Source: Pseudolactococcus chungangensis CAU 28 = DSM 22330 (GTDB taxonomy: Bacteria > Bacillota > Bacilli > Lactobacillales > Streptococcaceae). Taken from it: 48,533 nt of DNA. Each line of letters begins with the position of its first letter. Position 1 is the first letter of the stretch. The stretch lies in contig NZ_JXJT01000015.1 of assembly GCF_002441885.1 (NCBI RefSeq), positions 1 through 48,533 on the forward strand, read 5' to 3'. The notes under the pieces were generated by a model. It saw only the letters and a program-made list of their open reading frames with translations, was not told the DNA's origin and made no database searches. Shown piece by piece: positions 1 through 9,199 of the stretch. Both the position numbers and the translations under genes were made by a program.

Positions 1-779
1 TTTATTCTAACTTAATTTGACAAATCATATAATTAAAAATGGAAAATAGTAATTCAAAAAAATCATCATTAATGTTGAAATATATACAACGAATCAATAG
101 ACTATGATTGTAGGTGTTCTGCTAACGATATTCAAAAGAAAAAAATATTGATTAATTAATATTTGATGTACTATATTCTATGAAGATAAAATCCTGACAA
201 ACCTCCCGTATACCTAAAAATATACGAGAGTTTTTTCTTTTTCAACTGGGGCCACCAAAGTACGCCCTAACGTCTTTTCTTGTCAAGATATAATGTTACA
301 GAGATATGATATGCAAATAAAACCTAACTAAAAAAAGATAAATAATTATTTTCCGCTTTTTATTATTTAGTTTAGTTGTAAATAAAGATTCTTTCTTAAA
401 TTGTAACTTCAAGTCATCAAATCAGGTGGCTAACTTCATTTTACAATTTGCGAATTTGTCTATATATAGTTTATTCATAAGGCACATTTTACTATAAAAT
501 TTTGCAACAGAACCATAATTAGTGATTTTATAATTACTTCTTTCTCTGTTATTGTTGAACAATCAAGCAGTGCCAGAAAAAATTCTAGTTACTACGTACT
601 TCACACTTCTAGTTTACACGCAATAAATAAAGAAATATACGCCAAAGCATTTTATTTTTTTTTTTTTTTAAAAGCAGTATACTAAAGTGACTACAATTTA
701 TTATAAACTAATGTTAAAAGATAATTGAAATACGACTATACATAAAATAGAGAAATCATATATAGAAATGGAAGCATAG
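1..779. other. AT-rich gene-free region
   Basis: This stretch of nearly 780 bases is very AT-rich and holds no convincing gene. It contains one clear hairpin terminator near 203-245, a run of about 14 T around 655-669, and a possible 22-codon ORF at 39-107 (starting MENSNSKK) that I do not regard as supported. No tRNA or repeat array is visible. The terminator suggests that a short transcript from the window's left edge ends here. Confidence 0.6.
203..245 (+). terminator. Rho-independent terminator
   Basis: Ten-base arms at 203-212 and 221-230 pair with a single mismatch around an 8-base loop. They are followed by a T-rich tail at 231-245. It ends whatever transcript enters from the left; no gene for it is visible inside the window. 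Confidence 0.7.
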
Positions 780-1244
780 ATGGCAAACGAGAGTCTTAGA
801 ATCATCATGAATCAATTAAAAGATTTGACTGCGCAAGAATCGGTCATATTTAACTTGTTTCATACAAACAGTACAATCAATAAAGTCATTGATATGTTAC
901 GTCAGTCAAACTCCACAATCCTAGCAACTGAGTTGCAAACAACTGTACAACACAAAGTTAAATTCTCTGATGTTTTATATCTTGATTATGTCGATAGAAA
1001 TGTGTGCTTATATACCAAAAATGCGACTTATTGGGTCAAAAATTCTTTTATCAGAATATTAACCCAGTTGCCAAGTCACTTCATTCAGATTTCTAAAAAC
1101 AATGCTGTCAACATCTATGAAGTTAAATCAGTAGAAACTAATATCGGCGGTAATTTAATCATCAAACTCTCTACTGATGAAAAACTTGTTGTCAGTCGTC
1201 GCTATATCAAAAATTTTAAAGCATTTTTGATTGACCAAGCGTAG
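780..1244 (+). CDS. LytTR-family DNA-binding regulator
   Basis: A 154-residue transcriptional regulator whose C-terminal two thirds (about residues 50-150) fits the LytTR DNA-binding domain. It has the FSDVLYLDYVDR strand, the FIRILTQLPSHFIQISKNNAVN segment and the terminal VVSRRYIKNFK motif typical of these beta-fold domains. There is no receiver domain, so it is not an ordinary response regulator. A weak GGAAG ribosome binding site precedes the ATG. Two membrane-protein genes follow on the same strand. This matches the known LytTR regulatory systems, in which a small membrane protein holds the regulator inactive. The regulated genes are unknown; autoregulation is likely by analogy. Confidence 0.85.
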   Translation: MANESLRIIMNQLKDLTAQESVIFNLFHTNSTINKVIDMLRQSNSTILATELQTTVQHKVKFSDVLYLDYVDRNVCLYTKNATYWVKNSFIRILTQLPSHFIQISKNNAVNIYEVKSVETNIGGNLIIKLSTDEKLVVSRRYIKNFKAFLIDQA

Positions 1245-1351
1245 TTTAACCGCATGTGTTTAGTATAATACCACATGTGTCAACTGCTATTTCTTTTTAT
1301 GTCTTACATGCCTATAATAAAAACATAAAAAGAAAAGAGGTTACATATTTC

Positions 1352-1861
1352 ATGTTTGAGTTATTAAATATCATCGTTCAAATCCTATCACATACACCTA
1401 TCTGGGTGTGGATTGTTTTGATTATCCTAATCAAAAGAGGGATAGCTTTACAAAGAGATTCTCCTATCTCTCTTGCTAAATCCTTTATCATGCCGGCTAT
1501 CTTTATATTATGGGGATTAAACACGATTGCCACCAAGTTTCACTATCCACTCTATCTCTTAATGATATACATGCTATGTTTAGGTTTGGGCGCTTGTGCT
1601 AGTCTTTATATTTATCGAAAAAAAAGATTTTATATCCAACACACTGTTGTGATGCAAGGTGGTAGCAAAATTCCTTTATTTATCATGATGATCAATTTTT
1701 GTATTAAATATTGTTTAAATATACTATTGTCTACTCACCCTTCGCTTTATAGTGTATTTGGTTTCAATATTATCTACGGTATCATCTCTGGATTTACAGT
1801 TGGGCTATTTTTTGGTGGCATTATTAAATCTGCTCAAGCTAAAGCACGCCTACTCGCTTAG
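1352..1861 (+). CDS. Multi-pass membrane protein, DUF6622-like, partner of LytTR regulator
   Basis: A hydrophobic protein of about 169 residues with five or so predicted membrane segments. The N-terminus MFELLNIIVQIL followed by TPIWVWIVLIILIKRGIAL resembles the DUF6622 family of small membrane proteins; this family name is from memory. I chose the ATG at 1352 because AAGAGG lies 11 bases upstream and the family starts there. The longer reading frame opening at 1256 has no binding site. It lies between a LytTR regulator and a DUF3021-like protein, so it may help sense the signal or restrain the regulator. No enzymatic motif is visible. Confidence 0.7.
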   Translation: MFELLNIIVQILSHTPIWVWIVLIILIKRGIALQRDSPISLAKSFIMPAIFILWGLNTIATKFHYPLYLLMIYMLCLGLGACASLYIYRKKRFYIQHTVVMQGGSKIPLFIMMINFCIKYCLNILLSTHPSLYSVFGFNIIYGIISGFTVGLFFGGIIKSAQAKARLLA

Positions 1862-1896
1862 ACTTAACTCATAATTCATAGCAAGGAAAAATTAAG

Positions 1897-2280
1897 ATGT
1901 CCATTTTACAACGCTGTTTCAAAGCCTTAGGTATCGGTTCTTTTATATACTTATTAATCCTGTTCATCAATAACGGTGTAGTCGTCTACACGTCAGAAGT
2001 TATCTATGTATTTGCAATCTCTATTTTTATTGCATTGACAAGTTATATTTTTAATATAGACGCCTTAAATTTTATCACTTGTTTAGTCATACATTATATA
2101 TTGGTTGATATGTTTGTAATCATCGTTAATTATGCCATGCACTTCACCGGTAACTACTCCAACTTGTTTTTCTCAATTTTCATCATCTATGTCGTCTCTT
2201 TTATCATTACGACAATTCAGACCAGATTAACCGTCAAACAACTTAATCACTTAATTGGTCAAGTTCATCTCAAACACTAG
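1897..2280 (+). CDS. DUF3021-like membrane protein, probable LytTR-system inhibitor
   Basis: A 127-residue protein with four hydrophobic segments (around residues 10-30, 35-55, 60-80 and 88-108) and a short charged C-terminus, the layout of DUF3021 proteins. DUF3021 genes are commonly paired with LytTR regulators, where the membrane protein antagonises its cognate regulator. The start is preceded by AAGGAA. It is the last gene of the three-gene unit; a strong terminator lies about 190 bases downstream. The inhibitor role is inferred from gene pairing, not shown by the sequence. Confidence 0.7.
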   Translation: MSILQRCFKALGIGSFIYLLILFINNGVVVYTSEVIYVFAISIFIALTSYIFNIDALNFITCLVIHYILVDMFVIIVNYAMHFTGNYSNLFFSIFIIYVVSFIITTIQTRLTVKQLNHLIGQVHLKH

Positions 2281-2465
2281 TTTTAATATGAGCACCAATT
2301 AGAGAATAAACAAATATCTTGCTGCCCGTTGCTATATACCTCGACAACTGATTCCTTTGTCGGTATGTTATAATCCGAAGCTGTAAATAGTTCAGTTTAT
2401 AACGACTATAAAGTTAAAAATCGATCTGGATAAAATTTTCCTGGTCATTTTTTTAGTAACAAACA

Positions 2466-2503
2466 AAGACAATAGAGCACACTCTATTGTCTTATTTGTT
2501 TTA
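2466..2503. terminator. Bidirectional terminator after LytTR unit
   Basis: Perfect 12-base arms (2466-2477 and 2482-2493) enclose a CACA loop. They are followed by ATTTGTTTTAT on the plus strand and preceded by an A-rich run, so the hairpin could also serve the minus-strand remnant to its right. Confidence 0.85.
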
Positions 2504-2544
2504 TATGATACACTTCTTGTACCATATACTTGCTTGCTTGCTTC

Positions 2545-2778
2545 CTACTCTAGGTTATCGTTTTGAAAATGATTAGTGATGTATTTGTCACATTCTCCAT
2601 TTAGAAAATATGCCATCTCATGTAATATTGTGAGTGATGTATCTATTTTATCCAGATTTTGATTAATTAAAATGACAGGTAAATCATTGAAAATACCAAA
2701 ATGACCGTTATCTTCCATTTCTATATAATCAATTTTTATTCCTAGCTCTTTTTCCTTTCTACATATTTTTGGCAACAT
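2545..2778 (-). pseudogene. Decayed ImmA/IrrE-type metallopeptidase (copy 1)
   Basis: A 77-codon remnant of an ImmA-type zinc peptidase, the class that cleaves phage or ICE repressors. The expected HExxH zinc site reads HEMAY, so the second metal-binding histidine is lost. A TAG stop interrupts the frame right after NDNLE. Beyond that stop, out of frame, the sequence still resembles copy 2 (KYMVQEV against KYMIQEV) after an AGCA-repeat indel. It starts directly behind the repressor remnant, which is the usual repressor-immA order. It is not expected to be active. Confidence 0.75.
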
Positions 2779-3029
2779 TTAATATTTGTCTTTAAAGTTA
2801 TCTATCAACCACTATTTAATTGCTTTATGGCAATTTTCTGACATAGTTTTGCCGCTAAAGGCAGGAAATGATTCTAATGTTTTTCTAAATCTTCATCAAA
2901 GGTAGACTTTTTTACTTGTTCTGTTTTTCAGGGTAGATACTCAGTACTTGTATTTAACATTTCGGAAAGTTTTGTTAAGTTTTTGTTTGCGGGTGTAGTA
3001 ATTTCGTTCTCCCACCTAGCGTATGCTTG
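2779..3029 (-). pseudogene. XRE-family phage-type repressor remnant
   Basis: Reading the minus strand from 3029 gives QAYARWENEITTP followed by NLTKLSEMLNTSTEYL, the recognition helix and following helices of an XRE (CI-like) repressor. The N-terminal third is missing. An in-frame TGA follows EYLP. The frame then resumes (KTEQVKKSTFDEDLEK) until a one-base shift near 2880. After that the third-frame tail (ESFPAFSGKTMSENC) matches the short C-terminal tail common in these repressors, with another stop inside it. The reading frame ends immediately before the ImmA remnant. At least three lesions make it a pseudogene. Confidence 0.75.
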
Positions 3030-3119
3030 TTATGAAAATAGCACTATGGAGAATAAATTGTCATAAGTGCCTATTAAGGTTATCTTTGTGGCTATGTAAC
3101 TTTATCAATTTTACAGAAC

Positions 3120-3138
3120 TAACCAAAAAACTAACCAA
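3120..3138 (+). repeat. TAACCAA-type repeat, left copy
   Basis: The sequence here (TAACC, six A, CTAACCAA) is nearly identical to 4526-4543 just behind the integrase gene, differing by one A in the run. The preceding bases (ACAG) are also shared. The two copies flank the ImmA copy 2 and integrase remnants. They may be attachment or integrase-arm sequences, or the preserved tail of a second deleted integrase gene. Confidence 0.5.
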
Positions 3139-3222
3139 GCAATCAAAAATCATTAGTTGAATAAAAAATAAAGTTTATCAGCAAGAAAAAACTGGTGGAC
3201 TTTATTTTGTATTCAAAGGGTA

Positions 3223-3513
3223 TTATTCATAAAAATAATCTAGTTCATGATAGGGGGTCATACCAAATTTATCAGATATAACATTGTTAAATTCATCAAT
3301 TATAATACCGTCTAAGTGATAAGGCAAATTTAAAGTATCAATGATATTCTGATAATTGGTTTCAGGTGTAAAATCATATTTATCATCTAACATTTTCATG
3401 ACCTCTTGTATCATGTACTTGTTAGTTTCATATTCTAAGTTATCGTTTTGAAAATGATTAGTGATGTACTTATCGTAATCTCCGTTGAGAAAATGTGCTG
3501 TCTCGTGTAACAA
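3223..3513 (-). pseudogene. ImmA/IrrE-type metallopeptidase, C-terminal part (copy 2)
   Basis: 96 codons corresponding to the C-terminal part of an ImmA-type peptidase. The zinc motif HETAH is intact, followed by FLNGDYDKYITNHFQ and a complete C-terminus. The N-terminal region is absent. Homology can be followed a few codons beyond the ATG (to about 3530, NFVLLHETAH) and then changes abruptly into integrase sequence read on the other strand. The shared block with copy 1 (about 3437-3521 against 2550-2634) shows that the two derive from closely related elements. It is probably not translated into an active enzyme. Confidence 0.75.
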
Positions 3514-4522
3514 TACAAAGTTGTTAGATTATGATGTTGAAGCTGTAAACAAAAAGAGATTACAGACTTTAACTGTTCGTGAAGTATATAACGAATACAA
3601 AGAATTTAGAAAGCAAGAATTAAAAGATAGCACCTATTATAAACAAAATTTAGCTATGGAAAAAATATTTGTAGAAATACCAGATAAAAAAATAGTTAAT
3701 ATTTCTAGTAGTTACTTTCAAAGATACTTTATGACGAGTAAAAATTCCATACCTTATAAAAAATTACAAAAGAGTTTAGTCAATTTATTCTTTAAATTCT
3801 CAGTAAAAATGGGTGTAATTGATTTTAATCCGATAGAGAACGTCGAATTACCAAAACATAGGAAAACCATAGAATATATTGAAAAAAAACGTGCAAAATT
3901 TTTCTCAAAAGATGAAATGAAAGTCTTTAAAAAATCTTTTGGTACAAGACCTGATGAAGTCAGAATGAACTATTTAATCGAGTTTATGTATTTGACTGGC
4001 TTAAGGATTGGGGAAGCGTTAGCTTTAATGTGGGAAAATATAGACTTTGAAGAGAATTCAATTTTAATAAAGTACAATATTGACAATCATTCAGTCAGTA
4101 TTAAAGACTTTAAGTTGACTAGTCCTAAAACTTTAGACTCATTTAGACGGGTTTCTATTAATAATAGATGTTTAGAAATTTTGTGTAGCTTAAAAAAAAT
4201 GAATTCAGATTTGGATGTTAAAAATGACAAATTTATCTTTTTAAATGAACGTGGTAATTTGATTTATCCTCAGCTATTAAACAAGTATCTGAAAAAAGTG
4301 GGCAAAAAAGCTAATATTGAAAATAAAAATTATCATGATTTCTCAAGCCATATGTTAAGGCATTCTCATATTAGTTTATTGACAGAGTTAGGTGTACCAG
4401 TTAAAACAATAATGGAGCGTGTAGGTCATAAAGACGAAAAAACAACATTACAAATTTACACACATGTGACAAAAAATATGAAAGATGATGTTGTTGAAAA
4501 AATGAATAATTTAAATATTTGA
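3485..4522 (+). pseudogene. Tyrosine recombinase (integrase), N-terminally truncated
   Basis: A phage or ICE-type site-specific integrase. The core-binding domain (about residues 25-120, LTVREVYNEYKEFRK) and the whole catalytic domain are present: TGLRIGEAL with the first arginine, HMLRHSHISLL (HxxR), VGHKDEKTT and the terminal QIYTH tyrosine. The usual N-terminal arm-binding domain of about 60 residues is missing. The first 15 or so codons of the open frame are antisense ImmA sequence, so the gene was fused to that remnant by a deletion near 3530. The catalytic core could still fold, but arm-site binding should be lost and no proper ribosome binding site is visible. Confidence 0.8.
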
Positions 4523-4525
4523 CAG

Positions 4526-4556
4526 TAACCAAAAACTAACCAAAAAGATTGGTTAG
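4526..4556 (+). repeat. Integrase-adjacent repeat and 8-bp inverted repeat
   Basis: TAACCAAAAACTAACCAA repeats the element at 3120-3138. Its right half forms a perfect inverted repeat, CTAACCAA at 4536-4543 and TTGGTTAG at 4549-4556 around a 5-base loop, with no T tract. The position directly behind the integrase stop is typical for an attachment site or integrase-binding site. The core crossover sequence cannot be defined from one window. Confidence 0.45.
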
Positions 4557-4656
4557 CGTGACGTTTGATAACGTGTTATTGAGAAGTAACGAACCGTGCA
4601 ATGCTTTATCTATAGGGTATTTAGCGTGTTTAAACGTGTTATTAAGTGTAAGTCTA

Positions 4657-4665
4657 TGGTATAAT
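4657..4665 (+). promoter_or_regulatory. Extended -10 promoter of tex
   Basis: TGG followed by TATAAT (4660-4665) forms an extended -10 box; the -35 region is poor. The predicted start point falls on or beside the ATG at 4672, leaving no leader and no ribosome binding site. Confidence 0.65.
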
Positions 4666-4671
4666 GGACAA

Positions 4672-6834
4672 ATGAAAACTAATGAACAAATTGAGAAAAT
4701 TTCAACTCTACTTTCAATTCCCCCTAAGCAAATCAAGCAGGTATTAGACCTGACGAGCGAGGGCAATACTATTCCCTTTATCGCGCGGTATCGGAAAGAA
4801 GCGACGGGTGATTTGGATGAAGTGCAGATTAAGGCTATCGTGGATGAAAACGACCGTGCTATCAAACTGGATGAGCGGAAAACGGCTGTCCTTGCTAAAA
4901 TTGAAGGGTTAGGTAAGCTGTCAGATGACCTGAAGAAAAATATCTTGGCAGCTGAAAAGTTATCAGAAGTTGAAGAATTTTACTTACCTTATAAGACAAA
5001 ACGCCGGACCAAGGCGATGATTGCTAAGGAACGTGGCTTGTTCGGTTTGGCTAAAGTCATCATGCAAAATGGTGACGTCGCAACAAGTGCTGAAGGCTAT
5101 CTAAACGAGGAGGTACCCTCAGCTACTGATGCAATTTCAGGTGCGCTTGATATCTTATCTGAGGCTATTTCCGAAGATGTGAAGATGCGGGCTTGGGTAC
5201 TCAATGAAATCAAGCAAAACTCACGCTTGATGACGACTGAAAAAGATGCTAGTTTAGATGAGAAGAATGTCTTTCAGATTTACTATGATTTTTCAGATAA
5301 ACTGTCTGAAATCCCGAACTATCGCGTTTTAGCGGTTAACCGCGGTGAAAAACTTGGCATTTTGTCGGTCAAGTTTGAGCATAATGCTGATAAGATGATA
5401 CTGATGTTTGAGAGCCGGTACAATGCCAAGACCAATGCATATCTAAAAACAGCTATCAATGAAGCCCTCAAATCGAAAATCATCCCAGCTATGGAGCGTA
5501 ATGTTCGAGCTGAGCTTAAAGAGCGTGCTGAGGATGGTGCGATTGAAACCTTTGGTAAAAACCTGCGGAATCTCTTGCTTGTGGCGCCTCTAAAAGGTAA
5601 AGTTGTCCTTGGTTTTGATCCAGCTTTTAGAACAGGGGCTAAGATTGCCATTGTCGATAAAACTGGCAAAATGCTGATGACGACTGTTATTTATCCCGTC
5701 AAACCAGCTTCTGCTAAACAAATCGAGCAGGCGAAAGTTGAACTTGCCAAGCTGATTACAGATTATGAAGTTGAAATGATCGCCATTGGTAATGGAACAG
5801 CATCGCGAGAAAGTGAGCAGTTTGTTTCAGACGTGATTAAAGACAATCACTTATCTGCCAAATACGTCATCGTATCGGAAAGTGGTGCGTCTGTCTATTC
5901 AGCTAGTCCATTGGCGCGAGAAGAATTTCCAGATTTGACTGTTGAAAAACGCTCAGCCATTTCAATTGCTCGGCGCTTGCAAGACCCGTTAGCTGAATTA
6001 GTGAAAATTGAGCCAAAAGCGATCGGTGTTGGTCAGTATCAACATGATGTATCAGAAAAAAAATTAACAGAAAATCTGGATTTTGTCGTTGATACAGTGG
6101 TTAACCAAGTTGGTGTGAATGTGAATACGGCAAGTGCTAGCCTGCTCTCGCACGTTGCAGGTTTGAACGCCACCATTGCTAAAAATATTGTGGCTTACCG
6201 AGAAGAAAATGGTGTCATCAAGTCACGTCAGGAAATTAATAAGGTACCACGTCTAGGGGCTAAGGCTTTCGAGCAGGCAGCAGGTTTCTTGCGCATTCCA
6301 AACAGTGCTAATGTCCTTGATAATACAGGTGTTCACCCTGAGTCTTATCAGGTTGTGGACCAACTGTTTGTTGAATTTGGCATTCAAGAGTTGGATGATG
6401 CAGCACGTGCTAAATTAGAAAAAGCCGACCTTAATCAATTAGCTGATAAACTTGAAGTTGGTAAAGCAACTTTGAAAGACATCATTTCAGATTTGCTGAA
6501 ACCAGGTCGTGATTTACGGGATGAGTTTGATGCACCAATCTTACGCTCAGATGTTTTATCTGTTAAAGATTTACGTGTGGGTCAAAAGCTGGAAGGTGTT
6601 GTCCGTAACGTTGTCGATTTTGGTGCCTTTGTTGATATCGGTATCAAAGAAGATGGTTTGGTTCATGTTTCACGCATGGCTAAGAAGTTCGTTAAGGACC
6701 CGTCAAGTGTCGTGGCTGTTGGTCAGATTGTAACTGTTTGGGTTTACCAAATTGATCAAAGCCGTGGCAGTAAAGTAGGCTTATCAATGGTTGAACCAAA
6801 AGCCTTACCTGAAACAGATGACAAACAAAAATGA
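4672..6834 (+). CDS. tex: Tex-family S1 RNA-binding transcription accessory protein
   Basis: A protein of 720 residues, the normal length for Tex, a nucleic-acid-binding factor linked to transcription and stress tolerance. In order it shows the N-terminal Tex helical domain, a YqgF/RNase H-like domain (about 310-450, [16 protein letters not shown]), tandem helix-hairpin-helix motifs (about 490-560, [15 protein letters not shown]) and a C-terminal S1 domain (about 637-705, [16 protein letters not shown]). The frame is open from 4549, but the ATG at 4672 begins the conserved protein ([11 protein letters not shown]). The -10 box ends six bases before this ATG, so the mRNA is probably leaderless. 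The next gene overlaps its end by 17 bases. Confidence 0.95.
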   Translation: MKTNEQIEKISTLLSIPPKQIKQVLDLTSEGNTIPFIARYRKEATGDLDEVQIKAIVDENDRAIKLDERKTAVLAKIEGLGKLSDDLKKNILAAEKLSEVEEFYLPYKTKRRTKAMIAKERGLFGLAKVIMQNGDVATSAEGYLNEEVPSATDAISGALDILSEAISEDVKMRAWVLNEIKQNSRLMTTEKDASLDEKNVFQIYYDFSDKLSEIPNYRVLAVNRGEKLGILSVKFEHNADKMILMFESRYNAKTNAYLKTAINEALKSKIIPAMERNVRAELKERAEDGAIETFGKNLRNLLLVAPLKGKVVLGFDPAFRTGAKIAIVDKTGKMLMTTVIYPVKPASAKQIEQAKVELAKLITDYEVEMIAIGNGTASRESEQFVSDVIKDNHLSAKYVIVSESGASVYSASPLAREEFPDLTVEKRSAISIARRLQDPLAELVKIEPKAIGVGQYQHDVSEKKLTENLDFVVDTVVNQVGVNVNTASASLLSHVAGLNATIAKNIVAYREENGVIKSRQEINKVPRLGAKAFEQAAGFLRIPNSANVLDNTGVHPESYQVVDQLFVEFGIQELDDAARAKLEKADLNQLADKLEVGKATLKDIISDLLKPGRDLRDEFDAPILRSDVLSVKDLRVGQKLEGVVRNVVDFGAFVDIGIKEDGLVHVSRMAKKFVKDPSSVVAVGQIVTVWVYQIDQSRGSKVGLSMVEPKALPETDDKQK

Positions 6835-7288
6835 TGCATTACTAGCTTTTGTTCAATGGGTATCGTTAACGGATTTTGGCAAACCTTTTGAACATGAAGT
6901 CAAGTTTAATCGTCGGTTGAAATCAACGGGTGGACGATTTTTTCCAAAAGATTTACATCTGGATTTCAATGAAAAAATGTATGATGCCTTTTCAGAAGAC
7001 GTCTTTCGTAAAATCATCCAGCATGAGCTTGTCCACTATCATCTTTACCGTGAAGGCCGTGGTTATAAACATGGCGATCGCGAATTTAAAGCACTGTTGT
7101 CACAAGTCGGTGGCTTACGATTTGCCCCACCGTTACCGGATGTCCAGTATCTGTCCTATACTTGTTTATCATGTGCTCAAATCTACTGGCGTCGCAGACA
7201 GTTAGATGTCAAAAAATATCGATGTGGTAAATGTCGTGGTAAATTAGTGCTAAATGCCAAACAAGATAAGGATATGAGTCAACCATGA
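6818..7288 (+). CDS. SprT-like zinc metalloprotein
   Basis: A 156-residue SprT-like protein. The zinc motif HELVH is at residues 69-73 and a probable third ligand is in GYKHGDREF (H85). A C-terminal zinc ribbon is formed by CLSC and CGKC pairs. Related eukaryotic Spartan proteins are DNA-protein crosslink proteases; the bacterial SprT-like role is not well established. I chose the ATG at 6818, inside the end of tex, because the conserved N-terminus [16 protein letters not shown] starts there. It overlaps tex by 17 bases and the next gene by 4, implying translational coupling. Confidence 0.88.
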   Translation: MTNKNDALLAFVQWVSLTDFGKPFEHEVKFNRRLKSTGGRFFPKDLHLDFNEKMYDAFSEDVFRKIIQHELVHYHLYREGRGYKHGDREFKALLSQVGGLRFAPPLPDVQYLSYTCLSCAQIYWRRRQLDVKKYRCGKCRGKLVLNAKQDKDMSQP

Positions 7289-8103
7289 AAAAATCAGATC
7301 AGAAAAAATTACTCAAATCAAGCGAGAAAATATTTAATCGTTTGACGAAAATGCAACAACTGATAGTCTTGATTGTTCTTGTCCTTGTCTTTCTAGGTTA
7401 CTTTGTTTTTTCGCAATCAGGCAATAGCAATCCTTTTTCGCAAGAAAAGGTAATCAAAGTAAACAATGCTGATGCATTACTCAAGCTTCAATGGAACGGC
7501 TCTGATACTTATTATGTCAAGTTAAATGGTGGCAAGTCGACTTTTTCTGCTGAGGCATTAGCGCAGGATTCAGATCAGGATGACTGGTTAAAATTTTCTT
7601 CTCTTGATAGTTTAGGTAGAGCCAATCAAGCCAATGCACGTCTGAGTTATAATCGGTATATGAAAGTCAAAACCATGTCACGACCAAGAATTCCTAATAA
7701 TCCTGCAGGTTGGTCTTACAATGGTCGGTCTAATAATCAGGAAATTTATTTTGAGAATGGTCTGGTGACACTTTATAATCGGAGTCATTTGGTGGCTTGG
7801 ATGTTTTCGGGTGATGCGGGTAGCAAGGAGAACTTGGTGACGGGCACGAGAGCTATGAATTCGCCTGGGATGCAGGATTTTGAGTCACAAATTTCGGATG
7901 TTTTGTATTACAAGAAATTACATGTGCGTTATCAGGTTACGCCAATATATCAGGGCAATGAGCTCTTGCCTCGTGGGGTGCAGATGATGGCGAAATCGAT
8001 CGAAGATGATGGTAAAAGTTATGACTTAAATGTCTATGTATTTAATGTTCAGCCGGGCTACCAGATTAATTATCTGACTGGAGTCGGACAAAAAACTAAG
8101 TAA
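7285..8103 (+). CDS. Membrane-anchored DNA/RNA non-specific endonuclease (EndA/streptodornase type)
   Basis: A 272-residue nuclease with a short cytoplasmic N-terminus, one transmembrane helix (about 24-43) and an outward-facing catalytic domain. The beta-beta-alpha metal motif reads NRSHL (165-169), with the general-base histidine at 168. It is followed by the conserved [10 protein letters not shown] and MQDFE segments. NRSH in place of DRGH is normal for streptococcal DNases. A surface nuclease of this kind can degrade extracellular DNA or take part in DNA uptake; which role applies here cannot be read from the sequence. It overlaps the SprT-like gene by 4 bases. Confidence 0.88.
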   Translation: MKKSDQKKLLKSSEKIFNRLTKMQQLIVLIVLVLVFLGYFVFSQSGNSNPFSQEKVIKVNNADALLKLQWNGSDTYYVKLNGGKSTFSAEALAQDSDQDDWLKFSSLDSLGRANQANARLSYNRYMKVKTMSRPRIPNNPAGWSYNGRSNNQEIYFENGLVTLYNRSHLVAWMFSGDAGSKENLVTGTRAMNSPGMQDFESQISDVLYYKKLHVRYQVTPIYQGNELLPRGVQMMAKSIEDDGKSYDLNVYVFNVQPGYQINYLTGVGQKTK

Positions 8104-8121
8104 AAGAGATAGGAGTGGCTT

Positions 8122-9123
8122 ATGAGGACGTCGCGAGCAACAATTGAAGAGTTACCTAAAATAGAACTGCATTGTCATTTGGATGGTTCAATCTCGATGA
8201 AAATGATTAGACAACTAGCACAACGGGCTGGGATAGCGTTGCCAGTTTCAGATGATGACTTGCGCCTAAAAATCACTGCGCCTCAAGACGCTGAAAGCCT
8301 GCTGGATTATTTGGCACCTTTTGACTTTGTTTTGCCAATGTTGCAAACTGAAACAGCGCTTGAGCTGGCAGCCTATGATATTCTTGAGCAAGCACAGAAA
8401 GACAACATCCGCTACATGGAAATCCGTTTTGCCCCAACTTTGCATACGGCAGGTGGCTTGACGCTCTCACAAGTAGTTGCCGCAGTCACACGAGGTTTAG
8501 CAGCTGGCGAACGTGATTTCCAAGTTAAAGCCAATGCCTTACTCTGTGGCATGCGTCATGAATCTATCGACAGTGTGCTAACGGTCGTCAATTTATTTGC
8601 AGACGGTGACTTGACACATCTGGCTGGATTTGATTTGGCAGGAGCAGAAGTAGATGGTTTTCCAAAGCATTTTGCACCAGTCCTAGAAAAAGTTAAGGAA
8701 AATCAGATTCCGTTGACCCTACATGCGGGTGAATGTGGCTGTGCTCAAAATGTTTTAGGCGCTATCAAGGCAGGTGCTAGTCGGATTGGTCACGGAGTGG
8801 CCTTAAAAGATGTCCCTGAAAGTTGGCAGGAGATAGTCGCTGATCAAATTACGATTGAAATGGCACCAACTTCTAACTTCCAGACCAAGGCTATCGATAC
8901 TTTGGCTAATTATCCTTTCAAGAAACTCTTGGATGCTGGTGTCAGAGTGACCATCAATACAGATAACCGAACTGTTTCAGATACGACCTTAAATGATGAA
9001 TATGAAAAAATTGCTAGTTGGTATGACTTGAGTGAGGCGGAGTTCCGTCAAATTGGTCGTCATGCCTTTGAGGCAAGTTTCATGTCTCCTGAGCAGCGTG
9101 AGATTTTAGAAAAAGAGTTTTAA
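8122..9123 (+). CDS. add: Adenosine deaminase
   Basis: A 333-residue zinc-dependent amidohydrolase converting adenosine to inosine in purine salvage. The family motifs are visible: HCHLDGS near the N-terminus (zinc ligands H17 and H19), LHAGECG (zinc histidine and catalytic glutamate), RIGHGVAL, and INTDNRTVSDTTL with the catalytic aspartate. A good ribosome binding site (AGGAG) precedes the ATG. It sits 18 bases behind the nuclease gene, so nucleosides released by nuclease action and their salvage may be linked, which is an inference. A long perfect terminator follows. Confidence 0.95.
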   Translation: MRTSRATIEELPKIELHCHLDGSISMKMIRQLAQRAGIALPVSDDDLRLKITAPQDAESLLDYLAPFDFVLPMLQTETALELAAYDILEQAQKDNIRYMEIRFAPTLHTAGGLTLSQVVAAVTRGLAAGERDFQVKANALLCGMRHESIDSVLTVVNLFADGDLTHLAGFDLAGAEVDGFPKHFAPVLEKVKENQIPLTLHAGECGCAQNVLGAIKAGASRIGHGVALKDVPESWQEIVADQITIEMAPTSNFQTKAIDTLANYPFKKLLDAGVRVTINTDNRTVSDTTLNDEYEKIASWYDLSEAEFRQIGRHAFEASFMSPEQREILEKEF

Positions 9124-9130
9124 AGATATG

Positions 9131-9186
9131 AAAATAGACCCTGACCGATTTCCAATATTAAGAGGAAATCGGTCAGGGTCTATTTT
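9131..9186. terminator. Bidirectional terminator between add and rnjA
   Basis: A 23-base perfect stem (9131-9153 pairing with 9164-9186) around a 10-base loop, with A-rich and T-rich ends. It can stop the convergent add and rnjA transcripts. Confidence 0.95.
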
Positions 9187-9199
9187 TGTCACGGCTGAT

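Noticed and set aside
39-107. A 22-codon ORF near the left edge, with a TTGACA-like box just upstream
   Set aside because: No ribosome binding site, no recognisable protein pattern, and the surroundings are so AT-rich that such boxes are expected by chance.
165-169. NRSH instead of DRGH in the nuclease encoded at 7285-8103 (residue numbers) as a sign of inactivation
   Set aside because: NRSH is the usual form in streptococcal secreted DNases and keeps the catalytic histidine.
1250-1285. An ACATGTG-containing inverted repeat between the LytTR gene and the next gene, as a regulator-binding site
   Set aside because: The arms do not align over more than six or seven bases, and LytTR sites are normally direct repeats.
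2532-2546. Tandem TTGC repeats (TTGCTTGCTTGC) as a phase-variation tract
   Set aside because: It sits in the decayed tail of ImmA copy 1 and would not switch any intact gene.
4549-4671. A 41-residue N-terminal extension of Tex
   Set aside because: It crosses the tex promoter and has no family counterpart; the protein starts at 4672.
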